Assembly: GCA_017989935.1 (NCBI GenBank) | Contig: JAGNOY010000121.1 | Span: 1-6,626 of the forward strand | DNA from: Chitinophagaceae bacterium | GTDB lineage: Bacteria; Bacteroidota; Bacteroidia; Chitinophagales; Chitinophagaceae | Direction of reading: 5' to 3' | Length of the DNA: 6,626 nt | In this document: in pieces, positions 1 to 6,458 of the stretch | How the letters are laid out: the number at the start of each line of letters is the position of its first letter | Numbering within the stretch: position 1 is the first letter of the stretch | Program-made: the position numbers and the translations under genes | Notes under the pieces: model-generated | Databases searched by the model: none | What the model was told of the DNA's origin: nothing | The model's input: only the letters and a program-made list of their open reading frames with translations

Positions 1-307
1 ATTAATTTGAAGGAAGAAAGAAGGGAATGACAGCCATGAAAATCTTAACGATCAACAACTCTTTCCAATGCAATTTTACATTACTTTTTTAATCTTGCAA
101 AATTTTTTTTATTCCTTACTTTCTGGCGCTAAACGAATTACACCTTAGCCTTCCCAATCAAACTAGGCATTTTGGCAATCATAAAACCAAATTAATTTAT
201 TAAACATGTGAAACAACCAAGTAAAATTCTTCAACAATTTCAATTCAAACTGCTCTGAAATTTTAAAATAATTTACTGACATTTGCTGCTCAGTCAATTT
301 TTACAGT
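1..307. other. AT-rich intergenic region, no convincing gene
   Basis: No long reading frame is present on either strand. The only candidate is a 21-codon frame at 27-92 (+), starting MTAMKILTINN and preceded by a purine-rich stretch. It ends in a T-rich run and shows no recognisable domain. Short minus-strand frames close after about a dozen codons. The last 100 bases presumably hold the promoter of the downstream methyltransferase gene. The nearest match to TAnnTTTG there is GACATTTG at 278-285, without a well-spaced TTTG upstream, so no promoter is called. Confidence 0.5.
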
Positions 308-937
308 ATGATCCTCACCAATCTTCATGGTACCCAAATGTCAGCAGAAAGAAACGCTAAAGTGCTTAATGTATTACACAAAAGACAAAACGATATCACT
401 GTTGTTCTAGATAATGTAGATGATCCACATAATATAGCTGCTGTTCTCAGAACATGTGATGCCATAGGTATCATGGAAATTTTTGTGCTAAATACCAACC
501 AAAAAACACATCGAAAATTCGATCCAAAAACAAGTTCAAGCGCCAATAAATGGATGATGGTGCATCAATATACCGAGGCAAAATCTTGCTTCGAACATGT
601 GAGAATACAGTACCCCAAAATTTATTCTACTCATTTAAGCGAAAGTGCGAAGGATTTATACGAACTAAATTTAACCGAACCTTGCGCCCTCGTCTTCGGC
701 AATGAATCTTCAGGCATTTCTGACGAAGTGCTCTCCTATTGCGATGCCAATTTTATTATTCCCCAAGTCGGCATGATTCAATCGTTGAATATTTCCGTAG
801 CCTGCGCGATTTGTTTGTACGAAGCTTTTCGTCAAAAAAACTTGGCCCATCATTACGACAAGCCAAAATTAGATGCCTCACAAAATCAACAATTACTTGA
901 TTTTTGGCAAATTCAACAACAAGCTTCTACTGTATAG
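308..937 (+). CDS. trmH: TrmH-family tRNA (guanosine-2'-O)-methyltransferase
   Basis: This is a SPOUT-class, S-adenosylmethionine-dependent methyltransferase, most like TrmH, which makes Gm18 in the D-loop of tRNAs in the cytoplasm. All three SPOUT motifs are visible in 209 residues. Motif 1 is DPHNIAAVLRTCDAIG, with Asn42 and the putative catalytic Arg48 six residues apart as in TrmH. Motif 2 is LVFGNESSGIS (about 128-138). Motif 3 is IIPQVGMIQSLNISVACA (about 150-167), which forms the trefoil knot and cofactor pocket. The closing YEAFRQ helix also matches TrmH. The protein lacks the N-terminal RNA-binding domain of RlmB-type relatives. The start is uncertain: Met11 (base 338, MSAERNAKVL) fits the usual TrmH N-terminus as well as the first ATG does, and neither has a ribosome-binding site. 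The gene stands alone. A tRNA gene lies 300 bases downstream on the same strand. Substrate assignment comes from family resemblance. Confidence 0.87.
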   Translation: MILTNLHGTQMSAERNAKVLNVLHKRQNDITVVLDNVDDPHNIAAVLRTCDAIGIMEIFVLNTNQKTHRKFDPKTSSSANKWMMVHQYTEAKSCFEHVRIQYPKIYSTHLSESAKDLYELNLTEPCALVFGNESSGISDEVLSYCDANFIIPQVGMIQSLNISVACAICLYEAFRQKNLAHHYDKPKLDASQNQQLLDFWQIQQQASTV

Positions 938-977
938 CCTTTCACACTTTTAAACAATTCATCCAATCTTTTTTCGG

Positions 978-1094
978 GCGGCAAACGGGCTATTCACTGC
1001 AAGTCCTCTCCCGAATCGGCTATGATGAGCATAGAAAAAATAATATTTCCCGAAGCCTCTCGGGATGCGGGCTTTTCGTTACTATCCCTGCCGC
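978..1094 (-). ncRNA. Candidate structured RNA element, copy A
   Basis: This is a GC-richer island in the spacer between the methyltransferase and tRNA genes. Read on the minus strand, it opens with GCGGCA (1094-1089) and GGG (1088-1086). These pair with CCC (989-987) and TGCCGC (983-978) at the far end, leaving GTT bulged. Inside are a 5' arm, GGGATAGTAACGAAAAG, and a 3' arm, GGACTTGCAGTGAATAGCCC. The centre holds TCCCGA (1065-1060), which can pair with either of two TCGGGA copies (1053-1048 or 1014-1009). It also holds a 5-bp hairpin, CTATG/CATAG (1020-1034). The same layout and arm sequences recur at 6262-6354 on the plus strand. That recurrence is the main reason to call it an element. 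Reading frames across it are not protein-like. Its function is unknown. It could be a 3'-end or processing structure, a small RNA, or a dispersed repeat. Confidence 0.5.
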
Positions 1095-1192
1095 AATACA
1101 AGTTTCATCTTCTAATTCAATAATGTCAAAAATTGATGTCAATCATTTTTCACAAATAGTTTTCACTAACTCGAATATTCTCAAGGATAGAT

Positions 1193-1222
1193 TTTGCAAT
1201 TCCTAATTTAATTCTATATTTG
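1193..1222 (+). promoter_or_regulatory. Bacteroidota-type promoter of tRNA-His
   Basis: TATATTTG at 1215-1222 is an exact match to the Bacteroidota -7 consensus TAnnTTTG. TTTG at 1193-1196 matches the -33 box, with an 18-bp gap (typical spacing is about 19-21). Transcription would start near 1227-1231, just upstream of the mature tRNA 5' end at 1237, which would leave a short leader for RNase P. Function is inferred from consensus and position. Confidence 0.65.
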
Positions 1223-1236
1223 CAATCCGATTTTAT

Positions 1237-1311
1237 GGACTTCGTAGCTCAGTTGGTTAGAGCATCAGTTTGTGGTTCTGAGGGTCGTGGGTTCGAGACC
1301 CATCGAGGTCC
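1237..1311 (+). tRNA. tRNA-His (anticodon GTG)
   Basis: A full cloverleaf can be folded. The acceptor stem GACTTCG (1238-1244) pairs with CGAGGTC (1304-1310), with one T-G wobble. The extra G at -1 (1237) faces C73 (1311), which is the histidine identity pair and supports the assignment. T8 is at 1245. The D stem is GCTC/GAGC with GG at 1255-1256 (G18, G19). The anticodon stem TCAGT/TCTGA has a U31-U39 mismatch at its loop end, and the loop TTGTGGT gives anticodon GTG (1272-1274). The T arm is GTGGG TTCGAGA CCCAT. The terminal CCA is not encoded, since CCT follows C73, so it must be added by tRNA nucleotidyltransferase. G18 is the base that a TrmH enzyme would methylate. The gene has its own promoter and a terminator starting four bases after it. 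Confidence 0.95.
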
Positions 1312-1315
1312 CCTT

Positions 1316-1350
1316 AAAAAAAACTTCCGAAATATCGGAAGTTTTTTTTT
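1316..1350. terminator. Bidirectional rho-independent terminator
   Basis: CTTCCGA (1324-1330) and TCGGAAG (1335-1341) form a perfect 7-bp stem with an AATA loop. It is extended by eight A (1316-1323) facing nine T (1342-1350). On the plus strand it ends the tRNA-His transcript with a T run. On the minus strand the A tract becomes the T run and ends the aroC-thioredoxin transcript. The TAA stop of the thioredoxin-like gene (1351-1349) lies inside the T tract, so the terminator is shared by convergent units. Confidence 0.9.
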
Positions 1351-1927
1351 ATTTTTTCTTTTTGACATTCAACAAGCTCAACTGATTCAACACACTATCT
1401 GTTGAAATTTCTTTATAATACGTTTTCTGTAAAATTTGATGCTGATCATAGATCATCAATTGAGGAATGCCCTTATACTCAAATAATAATTTTGTAGCCT
1501 CAGAATTATCAGCAGCTACTACATAGTTAGCAATATCCTTGCAGCCCGTTTCTTCTACAAACGCCTTCAACTCACCCACAAAATTATTCCCACACACAAA
1601 CATCATTTTAATTTGCTTAAATTCTTCTTTACGCTTCACAAATTCCATCATGGTTTCTTTACAATGACCACAAGATGGATTAAAGAGCACTAAAATAAAT
1701 GGCAGCTTCTTATCTACAATTTGATCTCTAAACAACAAAGCATCTTTCGAATCAACCACATTAAAATCTACTAACTTAGCACCAATTTCTGCATCAGGCT
1801 TCTCACTTTTCTTTACTGTATCTTTAATAACCATATCTATTTCCGAAACATCTTGTAACCTTGTTTCTGATTTAAATGAAAACATCACGAAAAGCCCCAA
1901 CAATAAAATTGAAATTCTTAATATCAT
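1349..1927 (-). CDS. Exported thioredoxin-like (TlpA/peroxiredoxin-type) protein
   Basis: This is a 192-residue thioredoxin-fold protein. The N-terminus (MILRISILLLGLFVMFSF) is a hydrophobic signal peptide or anchor and has no lipobox cysteine, so the protein is probably periplasmic or inner-membrane tethered. The redox site is FNPSCGHCK, with Cys86 and Cys89. The cis-proline motif is GIPQLMIY, with Pro155. Residues 45-80 (IGAKLVDFNVVDSKD and on) match the beta-hairpin start of TlpA/AhpC-like domains. Likely roles are periplasmic disulfide reduction or cytochrome maturation; the substrate cannot be read from sequence. Two extra cysteines (Cys112, Cys129) lie outside the active site. The ATG overlaps the aroC stop codon as ATGA, giving a four-base overlap and probable translational coupling. 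The tail NVKKKK is encoded by the A-rich side of the shared terminator, so the last residues may be dispensable. Confidence 0.85.
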   Translation of the reverse strand: MILRISILLLGLFVMFSFKSETRLQDVSEIDMVIKDTVKKSEKPDAEIGAKLVDFNVVDSKDALLFRDQIVDKKLPFILVLFNPSCGHCKETMMEFVKRKEEFKQIKMMFVCGNNFVGELKAFVEETGCKDIANYVVAADNSEATKLLFEYKGIPQLMIYDQHQILQKTYYKEISTDSVLNQLSLLNVKKKK

Positions 1928-3006
1928 ATGTTTGATAATTTTGCATGTAAAAATAAATCTGCTAACACAATATTTGTATACGCCTCTACAATTGGCACAG
2001 CTCTAGGAACTGCACATACATCATGACGACCTTTAATTTGTAAAGCCACTACCTCGCCTGCATCATTTGAGGTAGTTTGCACTTGCTGAATACTTGAAAT
2101 CGGCTTAAAAAAAACTTTAAAATAAACATCTTCTCCATTGCTAATACCACCTAGTACGCCGCCTGCTTTATTTTCAGCAGTAATCATCTTTCCGTCCTTC
2201 ATTCTTATTGAATCATTATGTTCACTGCCTCGCATGGAAGCACTGTCCATTCCAACACCATACTCAAAACCTTTTGCCGTATTAATACTCATCATGGCAT
2301 GCGCTAACTGAGCTTGTAACTTACCGAAAATTGGCTCCCCAATACCTGCATTCAATCCTTTAACTACACAAGCTACCGAACCTCCTAATGTATCTCCTGC
2401 TGCTTTTACCTCCTCTATGAGCTGTAACATTTGCTGTTCAATCAATTCATCCGGACAATGCAGCATGGTATTCGGCGACTCCTGAAGAATTTGATGATAG
2501 TTTATTTCTTTTGATAATTGAATATCTCCAATTTGACTTACATAACCTATCACTTGCAAAGGCATACTGTATTGTAATAATTGCAAGGCTATTTCTCCTG
2601 CAGCAACCAAAGGTGCTGTAATTCGGATAGAACTTCTTCCTCCACCACGATGATCTCGCCACTGGTATTTTTGATGGTACGTTAAATCTGCATGACCTGG
2701 ACGAAAAACATGCTTTAACTCATCATAATCTGAAGATCGCATATCCTTATTCTCAATAAAGATAGCTATTGGGCTTCCAGTTGTTTTGCCTTCAAACACC
2801 CCAGAAACAATTTTCACTATATCATCTTCTTGCCTTGTAGAAGCATAATCACCTTGATTGGTTTTTCTACGATTGACTTGAGATTGAATCTTGTCGAGAT
2901 TTAAAGATAATCCGGCAGGACAACCTTCTATCAAACACCCTACTTGAGCGCCGTGAGATTCACCATAAGAAGTTACTTTAAAAATATGCCCTAAACTATT
3001 CATCAT
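1924..3006 (-). CDS. aroC: Chorismate synthase
   Basis: This cytoplasmic enzyme converts 5-enolpyruvylshikimate-3-phosphate to chorismate using reduced FMN. It is the last step of the shikimate pathway that feeds Phe, Tyr, Trp, folate and quinones. The 360 residues match the usual length. Signature 1 is GESHGAQVGCLIEGCPAG (15-32), with active-site His18. RPGHADLTY carries the second catalytic His (His105). The glycine-rich FMN region is DHRGGGRSSIRIT (118-130). The C-terminal signature is GRHDVCAVPRAVPIVEA. The middle signature is unusual: most chorismate synthases I recall read RSSARET or RASARET here, and this protein has Ile in place of Ala and of Glu. Two ATGs are adjacent. The second (3003-3001, MNSLGHIF) fits family N-termini better than the first. 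The gene is divergent from hutI and heads a two-gene operon with the thioredoxin-like gene. Confidence 0.96.
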   Translation of the reverse strand: MMNSLGHIFKVTSYGESHGAQVGCLIEGCPAGLSLNLDKIQSQVNRRKTNQGDYASTRQEDDIVKIVSGVFEGKTTGSPIAIFIENKDMRSSDYDELKHVFRPGHADLTYHQKYQWRDHRGGGRSSIRITAPLVAAGEIALQLLQYSMPLQVIGYVSQIGDIQLSKEINYHQILQESPNTMLHCPDELIEQQMLQLIEEVKAAGDTLGGSVACVVKGLNAGIGEPIFGKLQAQLAHAMMSINTAKGFEYGVGMDSASMRGSEHNDSIRMKDGKMITAENKAGGVLGGISNGEDVYFKVFFKPISSIQQVQTTSNDAGEVVALQIKGRHDVCAVPRAVPIVEAYTNIVLADLFLHAKLSNI

Positions 3007-3080
3007 TTTATTAATCTGATCAGCAAGACTCTTTCTTTGTTAACTTACAAGAATTCAATTCCCTGTATTACTTTTACGTC
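3007..3080. promoter_or_regulatory. Divergent aroC / hutI intergenic region
   Basis: These 74 bases separate the divergent starts of aroC and hutI and must hold the promoter or promoters for both unless transcription begins inside a gene. Palindromes are visible: CTGATCAG (3016-3023), GTTAAC (3039-3044) and GAATTC (3051-3056). No exact TAnnTTTG box is present. The best plus-strand match, TACTTTTA (3069-3076), is too close to the hutI ATG to give a leader. No ribosome-binding site is clear on either side. That it is a control region is inferred from layout alone. Confidence 0.4.
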
Positions 3081-4319
3081 ATGCGGACATTATTTTCAAA
3101 TATCAAACAAATCCTTCAAACAGAAGGTGATTCTGAAGAAAAAAAAATAGTTAAGGGTAAAGAGATGAGTATCATGCCGTCTATCGAAAATGCATATCTA
3201 ATGGTTGAAGACGGAAAAATTATAGACTTTGGCCACATGACAGAACTAGGCGACCATGCACATGCAGACAAAGAAATTAATTTAATGGGCAAAACAATTC
3301 TTCCTACTTGGTGCGACTCTCATACTCATTTAGTTTTTGCACATTCACGCGAGCATGAATTTGTTGATAGAATTCATGGATTGACCTATGAAGAAATTGC
3401 CAAACGAGGTGGGGGTATTTTAAACTCTGCAGCCAAATTAAACCAAACCTCGGAAGAAGAACTTTACGAAAAATCATGGCTGAGGCTTCAGGAAGTAAGA
3501 TCATTAGGTACTGGAGCTATTGAAATAAAAAGCGGCTATGGATTATGCCCAGAAGGCGAATTAAAAATGCTTCGCGTAATTCGACGACTTAAAGAAAATT
3601 CAGATCTTGATATCAAAGCAAGTTTTTTAGGTGCTCATACCTACCCCTTAGCCTTCAAAGAAAATCATGATGGCTATATCAACCAACTTATTCATGAGAT
3701 GTTACCTAAAGTGGTAGATGAAGGTTTGGCAGATTATATTGATGTATTTTGCGAAAGAGGATTCTTTAGTGCAGACGAAACAGATCGTATTTTAACCGCT
3801 GCAAGCAAGTATGGACTCAAACCCAAAATTCATGCAAACCAACTTTACAATAGTGGTGGCGTGCAAATTGGTGTAAAACATCAGGCTGTCAGTGTAGACC
3901 ATCTCGAAACCATAGATGAAGAAGAAATTGAATGCCTTAAAAATTCTAATACCATTGCGACCCTTTTACCAGGTGCAGCTTTCTTCTTAGCCATGCATTA
4001 CCAGCCTGCCCGAAAACTTATCGACGCCGGTGTTGCTGTCGCCTTAGCAAGTGATTTCAATCCTGGTAGCTGCCCCAGCGGAAATATGAATTTCATTCTT
4101 TCCTTAGCATGCACGCAAATGAAGATGACACCCGAAGAAGCAGTTCATGCATGTACCATCAATGCGGCAGCAGCTGTGGAATTAGAAGATAGTATAGGCA
4201 CCATAAAAAAAGGAAAAAAAGCAAATTTTATTATCACTAAAGAAATTCCAAACTTAGCTTATTTACCGTATTCTTTTGGAAGTACCTCGATAGATCGGGT
4301 TGTAATCAATGGCCTATAA
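3081..4319 (+). CDS. hutI: Imidazolonepropionase
   Basis: HutI hydrolyses 4-imidazolone-5-propanoate to N-formimino-L-glutamate, the third step of histidine degradation, in the cytoplasm. It is an amidohydrolase-superfamily TIM barrel of 412 residues, the normal length. Metal ligands are visible: His81 and His83 in DSHTHLVFAHSREHEF, His251 in KIHANQ, and Asp325 in ASDFNPGSCPSGN. Substrate-side residues by comparison with known HutI structures are Arg90, Tyr153 in SGYGL, His186 in GAHTYP and His274 in VDHLE. Position 254 is Gln where the Bacillus subtilis enzyme has Glu; I recall both residues in the family. A small beta-sandwich is made by the N-terminal 70 and C-terminal 50 residues (IGTIKKGKKANFII). 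The start fits, since the first strand (MRTLFSNIKQI) aligns with other HutI N-termini. No hutH, hutU or hutG is in the window, so the gene is detached from a hut operon here. It is divergent from aroC. Confidence 0.95.
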   Translation: MRTLFSNIKQILQTEGDSEEKKIVKGKEMSIMPSIENAYLMVEDGKIIDFGHMTELGDHAHADKEINLMGKTILPTWCDSHTHLVFAHSREHEFVDRIHGLTYEEIAKRGGGILNSAAKLNQTSEEELYEKSWLRLQEVRSLGTGAIEIKSGYGLCPEGELKMLRVIRRLKENSDLDIKASFLGAHTYPLAFKENHDGYINQLIHEMLPKVVDEGLADYIDVFCERGFFSADETDRILTAASKYGLKPKIHANQLYNSGGVQIGVKHQAVSVDHLETIDEEEIECLKNSNTIATLLPGAAFFLAMHYQPARKLIDAGVAVALASDFNPGSCPSGNMNFILSLACTQMKMTPEEAVHACTINAAAAVELEDSIGTIKKGKKANFIITKEIPNLAYLPYSFGSTSIDRVVINGL

Positions 4320-4389
4320 AAACTTATCTCAACTCTTTAGGCATTTCTATTGAATAGCCCACTAAATTCGCATTTCAAAATGTAAGTTT

Positions 4390-6255
4390 ATGGCAAAAAT
4401 TTCAATCAATATTGCAACGGGTTCTTTACAACAAGAAGATTTCATTGTGGGTATAGACCTTGGCACTACCAATAGTTTGGTGGCCATGATACATCCTGAT
4501 ACCAAACAAGCTGTTGCGTTAAAAGATATTGATGAAACTTCTTTAGTACCTTCAATAATACATTTTGGCATTGATGGTAACAATATAGTTGGTCAAGAAG
4601 CTAGAAAATTTTTAGAAACAGATCCTTCCAATACGATTTACAGTATTAAGCGCTTAATGGGCAAATCGTATGCTGATTTAAAAGAAAAAAGTCAACAATA
4701 TTCTTATAACATCATCGACGACCAAACAGATCGATTAGTTAAAATTCAGGTAGGCGATCGATTTTATTCTCCCATAGAATTATCAGCTTTCATTTTAAAA
4801 GAACTGAAACATAGAGCAGAACATGTACTTAAAGCTCCGATTAGCAAATGCGTGATCACAGTACCTGCTTACTTCAATGATGCTCAACGTCAAGCTACTA
4901 GAGATGCCGGCAAACTTGCTGGTTTAGAAGTGCTCAGAATTATTAACGAACCCACAGCAGCAAGCTTGGCATACGGTATTGGCGCATACGCCAATGAATC
5001 CAAAAACATTGCGGTGTATGATTTAGGCGGTGGCACTTTTGATGTGTCTATCTTAAAAATTACCGATGGTATTTTTGATGTATTAAGCACACATGGTGAT
5101 ACTTATCTAGGTGGTGATGATTTTGACAATTTGATTGTAGGGCATTTCGCCAAACAATGTGAAATTGATTTACAAGTATTGCATACAAAAAAGGAATTAG
5201 CGCAAACCTTCAGACTTCAAGCAGAAATTTGCAAAAAACATCTTAGCACGCACCAAGTGTTTGAATCAGTAATTGAAGACAAAAAGATTTCACTATCAAT
5301 CAACGAATTTGAAAGCATGATCGAACCTTTAGTGAATAAAACCATTGAGTGTTGTAAACAAGCCTTAACCGATAGTGGTTTACAAAAACAAGACATCGAA
5401 GTGGTGTTGATGGTAGGCGGTTCAACCAGAGTAACTTATGTAAAACAACGTGTAAAAGAATTTTTCGGGAAAGAAGTGTATGATAAAGTCAACCCAGATG
5501 AAGTAGTAGCCTTAGGCGCTGCAGTCCAAGCTGATATTCTTGCAGGGAATAATAAAGATTTGTTGTTACTAGACATCACGCCTTTAAGTTTAGGGATAGA
5601 GACAATGGGTGGCTTAATGGATGTATTGATTCCACGAAATTCTAAAATTCCTTGTAAGGCTGGCAGACAATATACGACTCAACAAGACGGACAATCGAGT
5701 ATGCGTATTTCGGTATTTCAAGGAGAAAGAGATTTAGTAAAGGATAACAGAAAATTGGCCGAATTTAATTTAAGTGGCATTCCGGGCATGCCTGCTGGCT
5801 TACCTAAAGTAGACATACAGTTTACTATTAACGCTGATGGGATATTGCAAGTAAAAGCCACTGAATTAAGAAGTGGGGTGAAACAAGAAATTGAAGTAAG
5901 ACCACAGTATGGCCTTACCGATGCTGAAGTTGAAACCATGTTACTTGCTTCCATTACTCATGCCAAAGAAGATATTCAACTGCGATCTATTATTGAAGCG
6001 AGTACAGAAGCTGAACAAATGATACAGCTTACAGAAAATTTTCTAGTTAAAAATGGCGATTATATCAGTGAGGCAGAAAAGGCGTCTACAAATTTAGCCA
6101 TGGATAAATTACAAGCTGCTGTTATAGCTAAAGATAAAAATTTAATTTTAAGCTTAATAGAAGAATTGAATGCCATTTCAACGCCTTTTGCCGAACGTGT
6201 AATGGATATGGCTGTAGCCAATGCCTTGAAAGGGAAAGATGCTACCACTATTTAG
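4390..6255 (+). CDS. hscA: Fe-S assembly chaperone HscA (specialised Hsp70)
   Basis: HscA is an ATP-driven Hsp70 that, with HscB, helps transfer Fe-S clusters from the IscU scaffold. Its 621 residues are close to E. coli HscA (616). Several features favour HscA over DnaK. About 20 residues precede the phosphate-1 loop [10 protein letters not shown] (21-30), where DnaK has only a few. The lid ends in [16 protein letters not shown] as HscA does, with no long acidic DnaK tail. [13 protein letters not shown] and [14 protein letters not shown] also match HscA. Nucleotide-binding motifs are CVITVPAYF (154-162), INEPTAA (185-191), phosphate-2 [10 protein letters not shown] (211-220) and adenosine-site GGSTR (343-347). 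The linker [13 protein letters not shown] starts at 390. The beta substrate domain runs to about 510, followed by the helical lid. The gene starts 70 bases after hutI on the same strand, without a clear promoter or ribosome-binding site. No isc, fdx or hscB gene is adjacent, unlike the proteobacterial operon. Confidence 0.93.
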   Translation: MAKISINIATGSLQQEDFIVGIDLGTTNSLVAMIHPDTKQAVALKDIDETSLVPSIIHFGIDGNNIVGQEARKFLETDPSNTIYSIKRLMGKSYADLKEKSQQYSYNIIDDQTDRLVKIQVGDRFYSPIELSAFILKELKHRAEHVLKAPISKCVITVPAYFNDAQRQATRDAGKLAGLEVLRIINEPTAASLAYGIGAYANESKNIAVYDLGGGTFDVSILKITDGIFDVLSTHGDTYLGGDDFDNLIVGHFAKQCEIDLQVLHTKKELAQTFRLQAEICKKHLSTHQVFESVIEDKKISLSINEFESMIEPLVNKTIECCKQALTDSGLQKQDIEVVLMVGGSTRVTYVKQRVKEFFGKEVYDKVNPDEVVALGAAVQADILAGNNKDLLLLDITPLSLGIETMGGLMDVLIPRNSKIPCKAGRQYTTQQDGQSSMRISVFQGERDLVKDNRKLAEFNLSGIPGMPAGLPKVDIQFTINADGILQVKATELRSGVKQEIEVRPQYGLTDAEVETMLLASITHAKEDIQLRSIIEASTEAEQMIQLTENFLVKNGDYISEAEKASTNLAMDKLQAAVIAKDKNLILSLIEELNAISTPFAERVMDMAVANALKGKDATTI

Positions 6256-6261
6256 TTCTTC

Positions 6262-6354
6262 GGGTGAGGGATTGTCGCGGAAATACTCCCTGATGCAAAG
6301 CCACCAATGATGATGTTAATTGATTTCAGGGAGATTGGAGCAAAAGCCCGACCC
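6262..6354 (+). ncRNA. Candidate structured RNA element, copy B
   Basis: The element starts seven bases after the hscA stop codon. The outer split stem is GGGT (6262-6265) and GGG (6268-6270), pairing with CCC (6347-6349) and ACCC (6351-6354). The central hairpin is a perfect 8-bp stem, CTCCCTGA (6286-6293) with TCAGGGAG (6326-6333). Between the stems are a 5' arm, ATTGTCGCGGAAATA, and a 3' arm, ATTGGAGCAAAAGCCC. These resemble each other and resemble the arms of the element at 978-1094. The 5' arms with their leading GGG are identical at 12 of 17 positions. Two GATTG..GC..AAA-type strands would face each other in a symmetric internal loop. It could be a 3' UTR processing or stability structure, a small RNA, or a dispersed repeat. 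It lacks the terminal T run of an intrinsic terminator. The structure was folded by eye only. Confidence 0.5.
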
Positions 6355-6439
6355 ACTGCGGTTGTTGGCTGAGCATATTATGAAGACTTAAAAGTATCAC
6401 TTTCTAGGAATCAGGTTGAGAAGAAACTTAAGCAGTGGG
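6352..6439. repeat. Spaced 8-bp inverted repeat in the hscA-desaturase spacer
   Basis: CCCACTGC (6352-6359) and GCAGTGGG (6432-6439) are perfect inverted copies 72 bases apart. The left copy shares its CCC with the outer stem of element B, so the two pairings exclude each other. A weaker pair, CTTAA (6387-6391) with TTAAG (6428-6432), lies inside. The right copy runs into GGGGCACCCCC, close to the stop codon of the minus-strand gene. This may be part of the 3' structure shared by the two convergent genes, or chance. Confidence 0.35.
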
Positions 6440-6458
6440 GCACCCCCAAAAAAGAATA

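Noticed and set aside
27..92. 21-codon frame with a purine-rich upstream stretch, possible leader peptide
   Set aside because: It is too short, has no attenuator-like codon run or paired stems after it, and Bacteroidota do not depend on Shine-Dalgarno signals.
1129..1150. AT-rich hairpin AAAATTGAT-GTCA-ATCATTTTT as a terminator for trmH
   Set aside because: The stem is almost all A-T with a T-T mismatch and lies about 190 bases beyond the stop codon, so it is too weak to call.
904..1206. 100-codon plus-strand reading frame after the methyltransferase gene
   Set aside because: It overlaps the end of trmH and runs through the structured element. The translation has no domain-like pattern, and the RNA-type pairing explains the composition better.
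1220..1405. 61-codon plus-strand reading frame
   Set aside because: It consists of the tRNA-His gene and the terminator read as protein.
2447..2662. Minus-strand frame inside aroC, and similar antisense frames in trmH, hutI and hscA
   Set aside because: They lie in other frames of strongly supported genes and show no motifs of their own.
4320..4389. Promoter for hscA, with TAAATTCG at 4363-4370 as a -7 box
   Set aside because: It has one mismatch to TAnnTTTG and no correctly spaced TTTG upstream. Co-transcription with hutI is equally possible.
4390..6255. Calling the Hsp70 gene dnaK
   Set aside because: The extension before GIDLGTT, the [14 protein letters not shown] ending and the lack of an acidic tail all favour HscA.
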